Shown here one piece after another: positions 30,006 to 39,541 of a stretch of DNA of 62,320 nucleotides. Position numbers and translations under genes: made by a program. The notes beneath the pieces were generated by a model, which was not told the DNA's origin, searched no databases, and was given only the letters and a program-made list of their open reading frames with translations. Origin of the DNA: Candidatus Poribacteria bacterium (lineage in GTDB: Bacteria > Poribacteria > WGA-4E > UBA9662). The DNA is taken from the NCBI GenBank assembly GCA_030748495.1, contig JASMLX010000020.1, positions 1 to 62,320 on the forward strand, read 5' to 3'. Position 1 is the stretch's first letter. Each line of letters opens with the position of its first letter.

Positions 30006-31931
30006 ATGCCTATCTCTAATCCCACTTCGTCAAGGACCATCACCAAAAAAGCTGTTATCGTGGGGCTAATTCTGGTCATCATCAACGCTTACTGGGTAGG
30101 TATTGCCAGCGAACTCTGGTATGCCGTCTATACGCTAGTCTCACCTTTTTCCAATGCCGTTTTTAGCTTAGCGGTGTTGCTTTTGGTCAACGCTATTCTC
30201 AAGCGGTATGCCAAACCGCTCGTTTTTACCCCAGCCGAACTTTTGCTGACTTACGCTATGGTGACCATGGTTTCAACTATCTCAGGTCACGCCATGATGG
30301 CAATTCTGATGGGGGGACTAGCGCATCCATTTTGGTTCGCCTCACCAGAGAACGAATGGACAGAACTCTTTCTACACTATATCCCTTCTTGGTTAACCGT
30401 TCATCAGACCGATCCGCTTCGAGGCTACTATGAAGGCAGGTCGAGCATTTTTCTGCCTGATCATCTTCGTGCCTGGCTGGTTCCAGTTTTGGCATGGTCG
30501 GGCTTTATTCTCGTCTTGTACAGCTCTTTGCTCTGCATCGGATTGATCTTACGCAAGCAATGGATGGAACGTGAAAAATTGAGTTTTCCGCTAACACACC
30601 TACCAATTCAGATGACCATGAACAGCAATTTCTTTAAACTGAAGACCCTCTGGATCGGTTTTGCAATTTCTGCTGTCATCCGCTTTGTTAATGGGGTACA
30701 CGACATTTTTCCGGCCTTACCGGGCTTCCCTGCCAACTTTCGACTGGATCGTTTTTTTACCGACAAGCCTTGGAACGCCATCGGTTATAGCTCTATGTCT
30801 TTCAATTTAGCCATCATTGGCCTAACCTACTTCATGCCATTGGATCTGGCATTTTCAACCTGGTTCTTCTTCTGGTTGACCCGAGCAGAACGAGTGACAG
30901 CTAGCATGGTTGGGGTCAATATTCAAGATCTACATCTCAACGATCGTGCTACTGGTGGGTGGATCGGGATCGCCATCATTGCACTTTGGGGGGCGCGACG
31001 ACATTTATCTGAGTTTATTGGGCATTTGGTTGGACGATTTCAGGTCGATGATTCACGGGAACCGTTCTCTTTCCGCACACTGATGCTGATTACCCTTCTC
31101 TGTATTGGTTTGGTTTTTACCTTTTGTTATCTGGCAGGAATGTCACTCTGGGCAATGGCGGTCTTCTACTTAATTTTTCTGATGTTTGCCTTAGCCATTG
31201 GTCGTGTGCGGGCAGAACTGGGGCCACCCTACCACGAAGTTATCGGTATCAATCCCCGTCAAATGATGGTAGACCTATTTGGAACACGGCGATTGGGAGT
31301 TGGTAACCTAACTGTTATCAGTTTTCTATATGCTTTCAACCGGTGTAACCGATCTCATCCGATGCCTAACCAAGTCGAAAGTTTACGAATCGGTGAACGA
31401 TCAAAAATACCGGGTTTTACCTTGATACTTGCCTTAGCTTTGGCGATTGGTGTCGGTGCATTTGCTACCTTTTGGTCGTACCTGGAGGTGATGTACCGAT
31501 ACGGCCTTGACCGATGTCACGGCGCAATCGGACACTTCGGTTGGGAAACCTTTAACCCGCTCCAGAATTGGCTACAGCACCCTCGTGAAGTCGAAACTGG
31601 AGGTGTCGTATTTATGGGTATTGGACTGGGGTTTGTATTCTTCTTACAGTTTTTGAGAAGCCACTTTATGTGGTGGCCGCTGCATGCCTCAGGCTACGTG
31701 CTGTCTGGTGCTTCTTGGGGAGGGCTGATCTACTTCTGGTTTCCGGTAATGGTCAGTTGGTTGGCCAAGGCGCTAATTCTGAAGTTTGCTGGGTGGCAGA
31801 TGCACCGTAAGTTGGAACCGTTTTTTCTCGGATTAGTTCTGGGTGATTATATTCCCCGTAGCATCCTGAGCATACTGAGTTTCATCCTTAATCTCTACAT
31901 GCCCTCCTCTGGCGCAGGACATACGCTCTAA
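30006..31931 (+). CDS. Large polytopic membrane protein, DUF6785/DUF6784 type
   Basis: The 641-residue protein has roughly 13 hydrophobic segments, beginning with AVIVGLILVIINAYWVGIAS after a short positively charged N-terminus. Features seen in this uncharacterised family include FTPAELLLTYAMVTM, a large soluble loop with FFTDKPWNAIGYSSMSFNL, the conserved RVRAELGPPYHEVIGINP, and the C-terminal HFMWWPLHASGYVLSGASWG. Related families sit close to oligopeptide-type transporters in architecture, but transport is inference. It follows thiE on the same strand after 171 nt and is followed by the converging minus-strand genes. Confidence 0.75.
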   Translation: MPISNPTSSRTITKKAVIVGLILVIINAYWVGIASELWYAVYTLVSPFSNAVFSLAVLLLVNAILKRYAKPLVFTPAELLLTYAMVTMVSTISGHAMMAILMGGLAHPFWFASPENEWTELFLHYIPSWLTVHQTDPLRGYYEGRSSIFLPDHLRAWLVPVLAWSGFILVLYSSLLCIGLILRKQWMEREKLSFPLTHLPIQMTMNSNFFKLKTLWIGFAISAVIRFVNGVHDIFPALPGFPANFRLDRFFTDKPWNAIGYSSMSFNLAIIGLTYFMPLDLAFSTWFFFWLTRAERVTASMVGVNIQDLHLNDRATGGWIGIAIIALWGARRHLSEFIGHLVGRFQVDDSREPFSFRTLMLITLLCIGLVFTFCYLAGMSLWAMAVFYLIFLMFALAIGRVRAELGPPYHEVIGINPRQMMVDLFGTRRLGVGNLTVISFLYAFNRCNRSHPMPNQVESLRIGERSKIPGFTLILALALAIGVGAFATFWSYLEVMYRYGLDRCHGAIGHFGWETFNPLQNWLQHPREVETGGVVFMGIGLGFVFFLQFLRSHFMWWPLHASGYVLSGASWGGLIYFWFPVMVSWLAKALILKFAGWQMHRKLEPFFLGLVLGDYIPRSILSILSFILNLYMPSSGAGHTL

Positions 31932-31980
31932 GCCAGATAATGGCAAGCACCGACTAAGATATCTGGATTCTGTCAACTCT

Positions 31981-32163
31981 TCAAGATCTCATCTTTCGCC
32001 AAACCAAATCTATTAGGCCTTTTAATGGCCTGAGGAGGCCAATAGCAAGCGCACCGAGAATACCAAGGATAATCAGTATCTGTAAGAAGTTCGTGCCGAG
32101 AGCGAATAAACCAATGTAAGTGACAACCGATAGAAGAGTCGCAATGCAAACCTTTTTCAACAT
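31981..32163 (-). CDS. Small two-helix membrane protein
   Basis: The 60-residue frame codes for two hydrophobic segments (CIATLLSVVTYIGLFAL and FLQILIILGILGALAIGLL) and ends with a basic amphipathic tail (LVWRKMRS). It lies 173 nt downstream of the sdh operon on the same strand and could be transcribed with it. The ribosome binding site is weak (GAGAAACTG). An overlapping frame (31973-32209) lacks such a pattern and is rejected. No family recognised. Confidence 0.45.
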   Translation of the reverse strand: MLKKVCIATLLSVVTYIGLFALGTNFLQILIILGILGALAIGLLRPLKGLIDLVWRKMRS

Positions 32164-32336
32164 CGTTATCAGTTTCTCTACTCAACCGATGTAAAGAGAA
32201 AAGGCTCAATCAAGGGTCGTAGATACAACAGGGTAAAATCCTAATACTGTTAGTTGCGTCTTATGTCGATCCCGGCCGATCCCCCTCAAAGATCAAGATC
32301 AAATTAACTTTCGCTCCTAGATGCAGGAAAGCGAAG

Positions 32337-33083
32337 TTACTTCTTCGGCTTCAAGATTCTAAGCAATTTTCTGACCGGATCATAGAATTGATCCACGACC
32401 CTCTCTTTGAGTGGAATAATAGCGTTGTCAGTAATGGTAATATGTTCAGGGCAAACTTTAGTACAACACTTGGTGATGTTGCAATAACCAATACCATCGG
32501 TTTCTTTCAAATCTCCTAGTCGATTTTCAGTATCTAGTGGATGCATTTCCAATGCTGCCGTATAGACATAGTGACGAGGTCCAATAAAATTGTCGTGAAG
32601 GTGGTGGTCACGAAGAACATGGCAGACATCCTGGCACAAGAAACACTCAATACATTTTCGGAATTCCTGGACACGATCAATATCTTCCTGTTGCATTTTC
32701 CAGGTTCCGTCTTCAAAATCCGGGGGTTTTGGGTTAAATTTCTTGATTTTCTTCTTGACCTGGTAATTCCAAGAAACATCTGTTACTAGATCCTTAACGT
32801 GTGAGAAGGCGCGCACCGGTTCGATAGTAACCGGTTTCTCGAGCGGCAGATCATCTAACCGTGTCATGCACATCAATTTGGGATGGCCATTCACTTCGGC
32901 TGAACAGGAGCCACACTTTCCGGCTTTGCAGTTCCAACGAACAGCGAGATCATTTGCCTGTTCGGCCTGAATCTGATGAACCGCATCTAGGACAACCATG
33001 CCTTCTGAGACTTCAGCTTCGTAATCGACGAATCCAGCCGTATTGGCATCACCACGCCATACTTTGAACTTCGCTGCTGCCAT
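32337..33083 (-). CDS. sdhB: Succinate dehydrogenase/fumarate reductase iron-sulfur subunit
   Basis: This subunit passes electrons from the flavoprotein to the membrane quinone site. All cluster ligands are visible in the 248 residues: [2Fe-2S] Cys 52, 57, 60 and 72 (WNCKAGKCGSC ... LMCM), [4Fe-4S] Cys 144, 147, 150 (CIECFLCQDVC, with Cys 154), and the [3Fe-4S] region CNITKCCTKVCPE (201-211). The start codon overlaps the sdhA stop by one base (TAATG), so the two are translationally coupled. It is the last gene of the three-gene operon. Whether the complex runs as dehydrogenase or fumarate reductase cannot be decided from this subunit. Confidence 0.9.
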   Translation of the reverse strand: MAAAKFKVWRGDANTAGFVDYEAEVSEGMVVLDAVHQIQAEQANDLAVRWNCKAGKCGSCSAEVNGHPKLMCMTRLDDLPLEKPVTIEPVRAFSHVKDLVTDVSWNYQVKKKIKKFNPKPPDFEDGTWKMQQEDIDRVQEFRKCIECFLCQDVCHVLRDHHLHDNFIGPRHYVYTAALEMHPLDTENRLGDLKETDGIGYCNITKCCTKVCPEHITITDNAIIPLKERVVDQFYDPVRKLLRILKPKK

Positions 33084-34906
33084 TAACCTATCTCCTCTAT
33101 AATTTCTTGAAGATCTGTCCGTACTTCCGGGATCTCTTCACGCAAAATCTGCATTTCTCCATCTGCACCTTTTCGAACGATGGTGTTGTATTTTTTCGTG
33201 TTTGGTTCCTCTTTATCTGGGTAATCATCACGAGAATGGGCACCGATACTGGCTTTTCGCTCTAGTGCCGCCAGGGCGATAGCTTCAGCGCAGGTCATCA
33301 GATTATGCAAATCAAGTGCTGTATGCCAACCTGCATTATATTCACGGTTTCCGATAGCAATTACATTCTCTGATCTGTGTCGAAGATTCGCAATATTTGA
33401 CAAGGCATCATTAAGCCCTTCTTCGCTTCGAGCAATGCCAACCAACTCTTGCATCATTTCTTGCAAGCCGTATTGTATCTGGTATGGGTTATCATTGGAA
33501 TCCCCCGTTTGGCTTTCAAGCGGTTTAAGCGCCCAATTCGAAATAGCCTCAATCTGGCCTTCATCTAAGACGACTGCCCCATTTTCCTTTACAAACCGGG
33601 CTGCGTATTCACCGGCACGTTTACCAAAGACAAGAAGATCTGACAAAGAGTTTCCACCTAGCCGATTGGCACCATGCAAACCTGCCCCGCATTCCCCTGC
33701 CGCAAAAAGGCCGGGGACACAGGTCATTTGTGAATCCGGGTCAACTCGCACCCCGCCCATAGCGTAGTGAGTTGTGGGTCCAACCTCCATCGGTTCTGCG
33801 GTAATATCAATGCCGGCTAACTCTTTAAACTGGTGATACATACTGGGTAATTTACGGCGGATGTGTGCGGCTGAATTAGCCATCTTTTCCTGAATCCAGG
33901 CGATGTCAAGAAAGACACCTCCATGGGGACTTCCTCGACCTTCTTGTACTTCCCGTACAATACAGCGTGCCACATGATCGCGCGTAAGCAGTTCAGGTGG
34001 TCTGCGCGCGTTTCGATCTCCTTGTGTATATCGCCAACCTTCCTCTTCGTTATCCGCTGTTTGAGAACGATATAACTCAGGGATATCGTCGAACATGAAT
34101 CTTCGGCCTTCACTATTTGTTAAGATGCCACCTTCACCGCGAACCCCTTCTGTTACTAATATGCCTCGAACACTAGATGGCCAGACCATTCCAGTCGGAT
34201 GAAACTGCACGAATTCCATATCGATCAGGTCTGCCCCTGCGTGGTAAGCTAATACGTGTCCGTCTCCGGTGTACTCCCAACTATTGCTGGTGATCTTAAA
34301 GGCTCGTCCTACTCCGCCTGTAGCCAGCACAATTGCCTTGGCTGAGAACATTTTGAAGCGTCCCTTTTCCCGTTCATAGCCAAAAGCACCACTAACACGA
34401 CCTTCATCCTTGGTCAAGGCAACAACCGTACACTCCATATGGACATCAACACCCTGGTGAATACCGTGATCCTGAAGTGTTCGAATCATTTCTAAACCCG
34501 TACGGTCTCCAACATGTGCGAGGCGCGGAAACTGGTGGCCACCAAAGTTGCGTTGTAAAATTCGCCCATCGACGGTACGATCGAAAAGTGCCCCCCATGC
34601 TTCCAGTTCTCGGACACGATCTGGAGCCTCTTTGGCGTGCAACTCAGCCATACGCCAATTGTTTAGATATTGCCCACCACGCATAGTATCAGCGAAATGA
34701 ACCTTCCATCCATCTCTCTCGTCCACGTTGGCTAAGGCAGCAGCAATACCACCTTCAGCCATTACTGTGTGGGCCTTACCTAACAATGATTTGCAAACTA
34801 AACCAACAGAGACTCCTTCAGCGGAGGCTTCAATTGCAGCTCTTAAACCTGCTCCGCCAGCACCAATAACCAGGACATCGTACTCGTGTTTTTCGTATTG
34901 AGCCAC
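33083..34906 (-). CDS. sdhA: Succinate dehydrogenase/fumarate reductase flavoprotein subunit
   Basis: The catalytic subunit (607 residues) oxidises succinate to fumarate with covalent FAD. The dinucleotide fold VLVIGAGGAGLRAAIEA is at residues 11-27, and the FAD-linking His is H46 in KAHTVMAEGGIAA. The substrate-site motif VQFHPTGM and the C-terminal FAD motif GANRLGGNSLSDLLVFG are both intact. It starts with GTG at 34906, sharing bases with the TAG stop of the upstream membrane-subunit gene, with GGAGGA 9 nt before it. Length is normal. Confidence 0.93.
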   Translation of the reverse strand: MAQYEKHEYDVLVIGAGGAGLRAAIEASAEGVSVGLVCKSLLGKAHTVMAEGGIAAALANVDERDGWKVHFADTMRGGQYLNNWRMAELHAKEAPDRVRELEAWGALFDRTVDGRILQRNFGGHQFPRLAHVGDRTGLEMIRTLQDHGIHQGVDVHMECTVVALTKDEGRVSGAFGYEREKGRFKMFSAKAIVLATGGVGRAFKITSNSWEYTGDGHVLAYHAGADLIDMEFVQFHPTGMVWPSSVRGILVTEGVRGEGGILTNSEGRRFMFDDIPELYRSQTADNEEEGWRYTQGDRNARRPPELLTRDHVARCIVREVQEGRGSPHGGVFLDIAWIQEKMANSAAHIRRKLPSMYHQFKELAGIDITAEPMEVGPTTHYAMGGVRVDPDSQMTCVPGLFAAGECGAGLHGANRLGGNSLSDLLVFGKRAGEYAARFVKENGAVVLDEGQIEAISNWALKPLESQTGDSNDNPYQIQYGLQEMMQELVGIARSEEGLNDALSNIANLRHRSENVIAIGNREYNAGWHTALDLHNLMTCAEAIALAALERKASIGAHSRDDYPDKEEPNTKKYNTIVRKGADGEMQILREEIPEVRTDLQEIIEEIG

Positions 34907-35688
34907 TATAGAATCCTCCAGTCAGATAGAACCCCCATGGAACATAACCGAACGTAAACATCAGAGAGCGCAACTGAGCAGAGGCTCATCCAAGCCCAAC
35001 GCATATGGTGTCCATTCAGGCAACTTACACAATGATAGGCTTTCTGGCGAATGGGTGTACCAGAAAGTCGATCCATGAACCCTCCGACTAGATGACGCAG
35101 GGAGTGGCATCCAAGAGTATAGCCACCAAGAAAAAAAACATTAATTGCCAAAATAATTGTACCCAACCCAATACCGAAACCGTTGTCGAACTGCGTTGCT
35201 TTCCAAACATCGAATGCCAATAAAGCAACGAAAATCAAGGCAAAGTAAAGAAAGAATCGATGCATATTTTGCAGAATTAATGGGAAAGCACTTTCCCCAC
35301 GATATCCGTTACGCGGTTCACCAACGGCACAAGAAGGAGGATCAGCCCAGAAGGCTTTATAGTATGCCCCACGGTAATAATAACAGGTCAATCTAAAGCC
35401 AGCTGGCGCCCACAAGATTAGAAAGGCAGGTGAAAATGGTAGCCAAGTTGGCCACCAACCGGGTTTAGGGCCAAACCAACTATGTTCTGAATCTCCAAAG
35501 ATCTCTGGAGCGTAAAAGGGGGATAAATATGGGCCGTGGTGATAATGCTCACCTTGAAAGGCCGCCCATGTCGTATAGATAACAAATGCAGTTAGCCCAC
35601 AAAAAACCAAAACAGGTTGAAGCCACCAGGCGTCCGATCTTAATGTTTCACCAAATCGCCGCTTAATTAAAGTGAGTTCTGTCGTCAT
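34906..35688 (-). CDS. sdhC: Succinate dehydrogenase membrane anchor subunit (single large type)
   Basis: The first gene of the operon codes for 260 residues with about five membrane segments (WLQPVLVFCGLTAFVIYTTW; PAFLILWAPAGFRLTCYYY; FFLYFALIFVALLAFDVW; GTIILAINVFFLGGYTLG; MSLCSVALSDVYVRL). It contains several His in or near helices (QNMHRFFLY, LGCHSLRHLVGG) that could ligate haem. It resembles the single large cytochrome-b-type anchor found with some actinobacterial-type Sdh enzymes rather than the short SdhC/SdhD pair; no sdhD is present. The C-terminal part has an unusual CVSCLNGHH cluster. AGGAAG lies before the ATG. Confidence 0.8.
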   Translation of the reverse strand: MTTELTLIKRRFGETLRSDAWWLQPVLVFCGLTAFVIYTTWAAFQGEHYHHGPYLSPFYAPEIFGDSEHSWFGPKPGWWPTWLPFSPAFLILWAPAGFRLTCYYYRGAYYKAFWADPPSCAVGEPRNGYRGESAFPLILQNMHRFFLYFALIFVALLAFDVWKATQFDNGFGIGLGTIILAINVFFLGGYTLGCHSLRHLVGGFMDRLSGTPIRQKAYHCVSCLNGHHMRWAWMSLCSVALSDVYVRLCSMGVLSDWRIL

Positions 35689-36144
35689 AGTGTTTATCTT
35701 CCTAAAGATTAATAGATTAAAGGGCTAGACCTGCGTAGATATTTTACTAGATCCCTAATAAGGCTTGTTAGACCTAAATAAAATGAATGCGTTCGATGGT
35801 AGACTAGCCTTTACTACAGACCGTATTGATGTATAAAGTTATCAATTCGGACCTCTAGTATTTCAGGCGATCCTCTCACCTCTTCCTCAATCTCGATCTC
35901 CCTCTGTATACCAAACCACACCGGCTCCCACCGAATCTAAATTACCACAATGCAGGAAAAAATACAAGGCTAAACTAGTTCCTGATTCTGCATTAAAGAC
36001 CTCTTGAAAATATGAGAGATTCCTGACATAATAGGCATGTTTGTAACGCATCTGCGTTTATCATTGTTGTAGTCGCTTTTACCGGCGATATCAAGGTTCG
36101 GTAACAAATATAAATCTATTGATTAAAAAGATATTGGATTCAGG
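35689..36144. other. Divergent intergenic region between sdh operon and nagA-like gene
   Basis: No coding frame here looks real. The stretch must carry the promoters of the minus-strand sdh operon and of the plus-strand gene at 36145. I cannot single out convincing promoter boxes or an operator. Confidence 0.4.
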
Positions 36145-37275
36145 ATGAAGATAGTTGGCAAACTCGTAGAAACAGGTGTCAATGTTGCACTCGATATTCA
36201 AGATCGAAAAATTATCAAGTTAACTCTCAGCCGAGAAGAGAGCCAGATCTGGATTGCTCCTCCGCTGGTCGATATCCAGATTAATGGGTTCGGTGGTCAC
36301 GATCTCAATGCTGAAACCGTATCGGTGGACGATGTCTGCCAGATGGTAGAGGCCACTCGCCTCACCGGTACCGGTTATCTCTGCCCGACTGTGGTGACCG
36401 GGTCTGCTGAACGTATGAGTAGGTCAATTGAAGCTATTCAGCAGGCGGCCCGGGTCCCAAACATCGGTCAGTCGATTTTAGGCATCCACGTCGAAGGCCC
36501 TTACATCTCATCAGAAGATGGGCCTCGAGGTGCACATCCAAAACTACACGTTCGTCCCCCAGATTGGGAAGAGTTTCAACGGTGGCAAGAGTTAGCCGAA
36601 GGCCAGATAAATATTTGTACTTTAGCCCCGGAAATAGATGGTGCGATTCCATTCATCGAAAAACTGGTCAAAAACGGTGTAATTGCAGCAATAGGTCATA
36701 CCAATGCTGTAACCACAGACATTAAGGATGCGGTTACAGCGGGAGCCCGTCTATCCACTCACTTAGGAAATGGAGCTCACGCTCAGATTCATCGCCATCC
36801 CAACTATATTTGGGATCAGCTTGCCAGTGATGATCTATATGCCAGTTTGATTGTCGATGGTCATCATTTGCCACCTAACGTCGTCAAGTCAATGTTACGC
36901 GCTAAAAGGCCACAAAAGTCGATTTTGATCAGTGATGCTGTTCATCTGGCAGGCATGAAACCGGGGAGATATCAGTTCACCTCCCGTGAAGTTGAATTAA
37001 CCAAAGACCGTTGCGTAAAGCTTTATGGTACAGACTACCTCGCCGGCTCGGCAATTGGGCTGATTAATGGTGTCGAAAATGCCGTTAGATTTGGCCAAAT
37101 CTCCTTACCACAGGCCGTTTCTCTAGCAACACGTCAGCCAGCTGGATTATTGGGAGTTGCGGACCAGATCGGACAAATTCGTCAAGGTGACTGCGCTAAT
37201 TTGCTCACTTTCCATTGGGATGAGCAAAACCAGGCTATATCAGATCCACATCTATATTTGAACGAAAGCATCTAA
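36145..37275 (+). CDS. nagA: N-acetylglucosamine-6-phosphate deacetylase-like amidohydrolase
   Basis: NagA removes acetate from GlcNAc-6-P during amino-sugar use or cell-wall recycling. The 376-residue protein has the expected order of metal and catalytic motifs: IHVEGPYIS (metal Glu), IGHTNA (metal His), STHLGNGAH (metal His), SLIVDGHHLP, and ISDAVHLAG with the catalytic Asp. The N-terminal strand reads PPLVDIQINGFGGHDLN, with Gln/Asn instead of the HxH found in two-metal members. THLGNG replaces the classical THLFNA. It is therefore a divergent subgroup and the exact substrate could differ. No nagB or PTS gene is nearby. Confidence 0.8.
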   Translation: MKIVGKLVETGVNVALDIQDRKIIKLTLSREESQIWIAPPLVDIQINGFGGHDLNAETVSVDDVCQMVEATRLTGTGYLCPTVVTGSAERMSRSIEAIQQAARVPNIGQSILGIHVEGPYISSEDGPRGAHPKLHVRPPDWEEFQRWQELAEGQINICTLAPEIDGAIPFIEKLVKNGVIAAIGHTNAVTTDIKDAVTAGARLSTHLGNGAHAQIHRHPNYIWDQLASDDLYASLIVDGHHLPPNVVKSMLRAKRPQKSILISDAVHLAGMKPGRYQFTSREVELTKDRCVKLYGTDYLAGSAIGLINGVENAVRFGQISLPQAVSLATRQPAGLLGVADQIGQIRQGDCANLLTFHWDEQNQAISDPHLYLNESI

Positions 37276-37649
37276 AAAGTTAATAACGAAATAACGCAAT
37301 AGTTGTAACAGTGGCAATTATTGAGAAATTCCATAACCTGTCCGGCGGAGATAGCGATAGCACCATCGTCGAAGTCAGCTAAACGGGCCGACGAGATACA
37401 TACAGTGGGGAAAATAGGTATTTCTACTATACCAGAACTCCCTCTTGATCGTTTTCACCCAAGAATAACACAATCCCATTAGTGGCCAGTTTCCAACTTT
37501 TAATGTGATTACCAAGCTTTAAGGTGAAGTATTAGAGTAACAAATCTACCAAACGTAAAACAGATGTCCTACTTCCCATTTATCGTTGACTTGCAAACAG
37601 CCAGTTCTTTTGTTAAGATTTCGGTGTCAGTTGAACAGTGTTACGAAAT
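37276..37649. other. Intergenic stretch; possible minus-strand coding scrap
   Basis: On the minus strand around 37280-37440 a frame of about 55 codons reads smoothly and includes ARLADFDDGAIAISAGQVME, but it has no start and no recognised family. Nothing else is visible. The promoter of the rhomboid gene should lie in the last 100 bases. Confidence 0.25.
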
Positions 37650-38246
37650 ATGCGAATTCAATACAATTCACCAGTCATCCTTTCATTCTCGATTTTGGCC
37701 GCGGTTATACATGCTGTCGCTGAGTTTACCCCCTTAGATATTGCGACAGAGTTTTTCACTGTTCGAGATTCGATGTCGGTTACAAGTCCACTGGACTATT
37801 TTCGATTATGCTCTCATGTTCTAGGTCATTCCGATTGGCAACATCTAACGGGTAACCTGACCTTTATTCTTCTGCTAGGTCCAATCCTAGAAGAACGCTA
37901 CGGCAGCCGCCCAGTCTTAGTCATGATCTGTGCTACAGCATTAATTACAGGATTCATTAACGTGACGGTTCCCTTCTTCGACGGTACCTGGTTGCGGGGG
38001 GCCAGTGGGGTTGTATTTATGCTTATCGTTCTCTCTTCGCTAGTCAATGTCAAACGGGGGACGGTTCCGTTAACCTTTATTCTAATTGTCGTTATTTTTG
38101 TTGGGAAAGAAATTTTAGCCATCTTGCGTGAAGATCAGGTCTCACAAATGGCTCATATTATCGGGGGAGCTTTAGGATCTTTTTTTGGTTTCTCCTTGCA
38201 GAATGAAACCCAGCAGAACGAAAAACCTTCAGCCCCATATGCCTAG
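37650..38246 (+). CDS. Rhomboid-family intramembrane serine protease
   Basis: The 198-residue protein (ATG 37650; a GTG at 37638 is an alternative) has six hydrophobic segments, the minimal bacterial rhomboid core. The catalytic pair is present: Ser in RGASGVVFML on the fourth helix and His in SQMAHIIGGALGSFFG on the sixth. The oxyanion-side motif SDWQHLTGNLTFILLLG with its conserved His/Asn is also in place. It cleaves membrane proteins within or near the bilayer. It stands alone between intergenic gaps, so the neighbours give no clue to its substrate. Confidence 0.87.
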   Translation: MRIQYNSPVILSFSILAAVIHAVAEFTPLDIATEFFTVRDSMSVTSPLDYFRLCSHVLGHSDWQHLTGNLTFILLLGPILEERYGSRPVLVMICATALITGFINVTVPFFDGTWLRGASGVVFMLIVLSSLVNVKRGTVPLTFILIVVIFVGKEILAILREDQVSQMAHIIGGALGSFFGFSLQNETQQNEKPSAPYA

Positions 38247-38557
38247 GAATTTTTTAATGATTCTTAAAAACAGGGATTACCACGAGAAATCAATTTCCCA
38301 TCGCGCAGATCTTGGAGAAATTCTCCGACTAATAGGTGTGGAGGAAAAATTCTTCTTGATATGGAATCATTTGGAACCGAATCCCCGCTTTCAACTAGCC
38401 AGCCCAAATGTATGTAGTCTGGTTTTGTGGATAGTCTGGTGGTTGTTTGCCCATCTCGTTACCACTCTTCAACCTGCAAGGTTGTTTTGTTCGCGTTAAT
38501 ATCGTTCGTTAATAATATAATTTAAGGTTATAAGATAGAGGGGCTTAAGAAACACAT
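38247..38557. other. Intergenic stretch with no supported gene
   Basis: A frame overlapping the end of the rhomboid gene runs through here (38185-38499), but it has no ribosome binding site and its composition is unlike protein. No hairpin-plus-T-run terminator stands out. Confidence 0.35.
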
Positions 38558-39391
38558 ATGACTTTATCCACCGAACAAATCCACCAGTGGGAGACAGAAG
38601 GCTACCTATTACTGAAGCAAGCTGTCCCTTTACCCATAATCGAAGATGTTCGGCAGTTGTTTGCTCAGATGGTGGACCGGATTATCAGCCAACTGAGAAC
38701 AGAAGATCTAATTCAAGACGAGGGCGTAGATCTACCCTTTGAGCAGCGTCTGTACGCCGTTGCTGGTGAACATGCTAATCGGTTTGGTCGTTCATGGCGA
38801 CAACAGGTGCTGGGAGAAGTGATCTATGATCTACATCACGCCGAACCTTTAGCTTCAGCCATTGGTGAAATCACAGGTACAGATGTCATCGGCCATCCAG
38901 TTTTCAATGCCCGTCCTAAACTGCCGAACCAACAACTAACCGTTGTTCCCTGGCATCAAGACAGCGGTTATTTCGGGGCGGAAAGTGCCACCGCTTTAAT
39001 TCCAACCGCCTGGATCCCCTTAGTACCGGTTGATGCGACTAACGGTTGTCTGCAATTAGTTTCCGGCTCTCACAAAATGGGATTGTTGCATCATCAGACC
39101 GAAGATCGAGAAGGACAGTTCTTAGAGGTGATGGACCAGCATATCGATGACGATAACCTTATTACCTGCCCCATGGAATTAGGTGATGCCCTCCTGTTTC
39201 ATAACCTGACGTTGCACAGATCTACCGTTCATACAACCAGCAACATTATCCGATGGGCAATTGATATTCGTTACCTGCGGGATGGCGACGAAGAGGGAAG
39301 CATTTATTGGAAGGATACTGATTTTAAGTGGGTGATTCGCAGTCAAACACAACCGGTTACCCCACTAGAAGAGTGGCTGTCGAAATGGTAG
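38558..39391 (+). CDS. Phytanoyl-CoA dioxygenase (PhyH) family protein
   Basis: This is a non-haem Fe(II)/2-oxoglutarate oxygenase of 277 residues. The iron triad is intact: H133 and D135 in VVPWHQDSGYFG, and H219 in LLFHNLTLHRST, followed by R231 for the 2-oxoglutarate carboxylate. The family hydroxylates diverse small molecules, and the substrate cannot be inferred. It starts a plus-strand run with a sugar-type permease, a CRTAC1-like protein, a hydrolase and an enolase-superfamily enzyme. This arrangement suggests the uptake and breakdown of an organic acid or sugar derivative. Confidence 0.87.
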   Translation: MTLSTEQIHQWETEGYLLLKQAVPLPIIEDVRQLFAQMVDRIISQLRTEDLIQDEGVDLPFEQRLYAVAGEHANRFGRSWRQQVLGEVIYDLHHAEPLASAIGEITGTDVIGHPVFNARPKLPNQQLTVVPWHQDSGYFGAESATALIPTAWIPLVPVDATNGCLQLVSGSHKMGLLHHQTEDREGQFLEVMDQHIDDDNLITCPMELGDALLFHNLTLHRSTVHTTSNIIRWAIDIRYLRDGDEEGSIYWKDTDFKWVIRSQTQPVTPLEEWLSKW

Positions 39392-39541
39392 AGGCAAATG
39401 CCAACTGCAACTGATTCCAAGATTAAGAACTGTCTCTGACCATCTGGAGGAATATCGATAATACGGCTTCACTGTCTTCCCCGATCTTTAGGAGGAAAAG
39501 CGGATGCTGCAGTGACCATATCCTTGAAATTATGATTTAGA

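Noticed and set aside
37280..37440. Possible HypF-like or other C-terminal fragment on the minus strand
   Set aside because: A short smooth frame (ARLADFDDGAIAISAG) only loosely resembles a carbamoyltransferase tail; not enough to call.
38185..38499. 104-codon frame after the rhomboid gene
   Set aside because: Overlaps the rhomboid coding end out of frame, with no ribosome binding site and no protein-like pattern.
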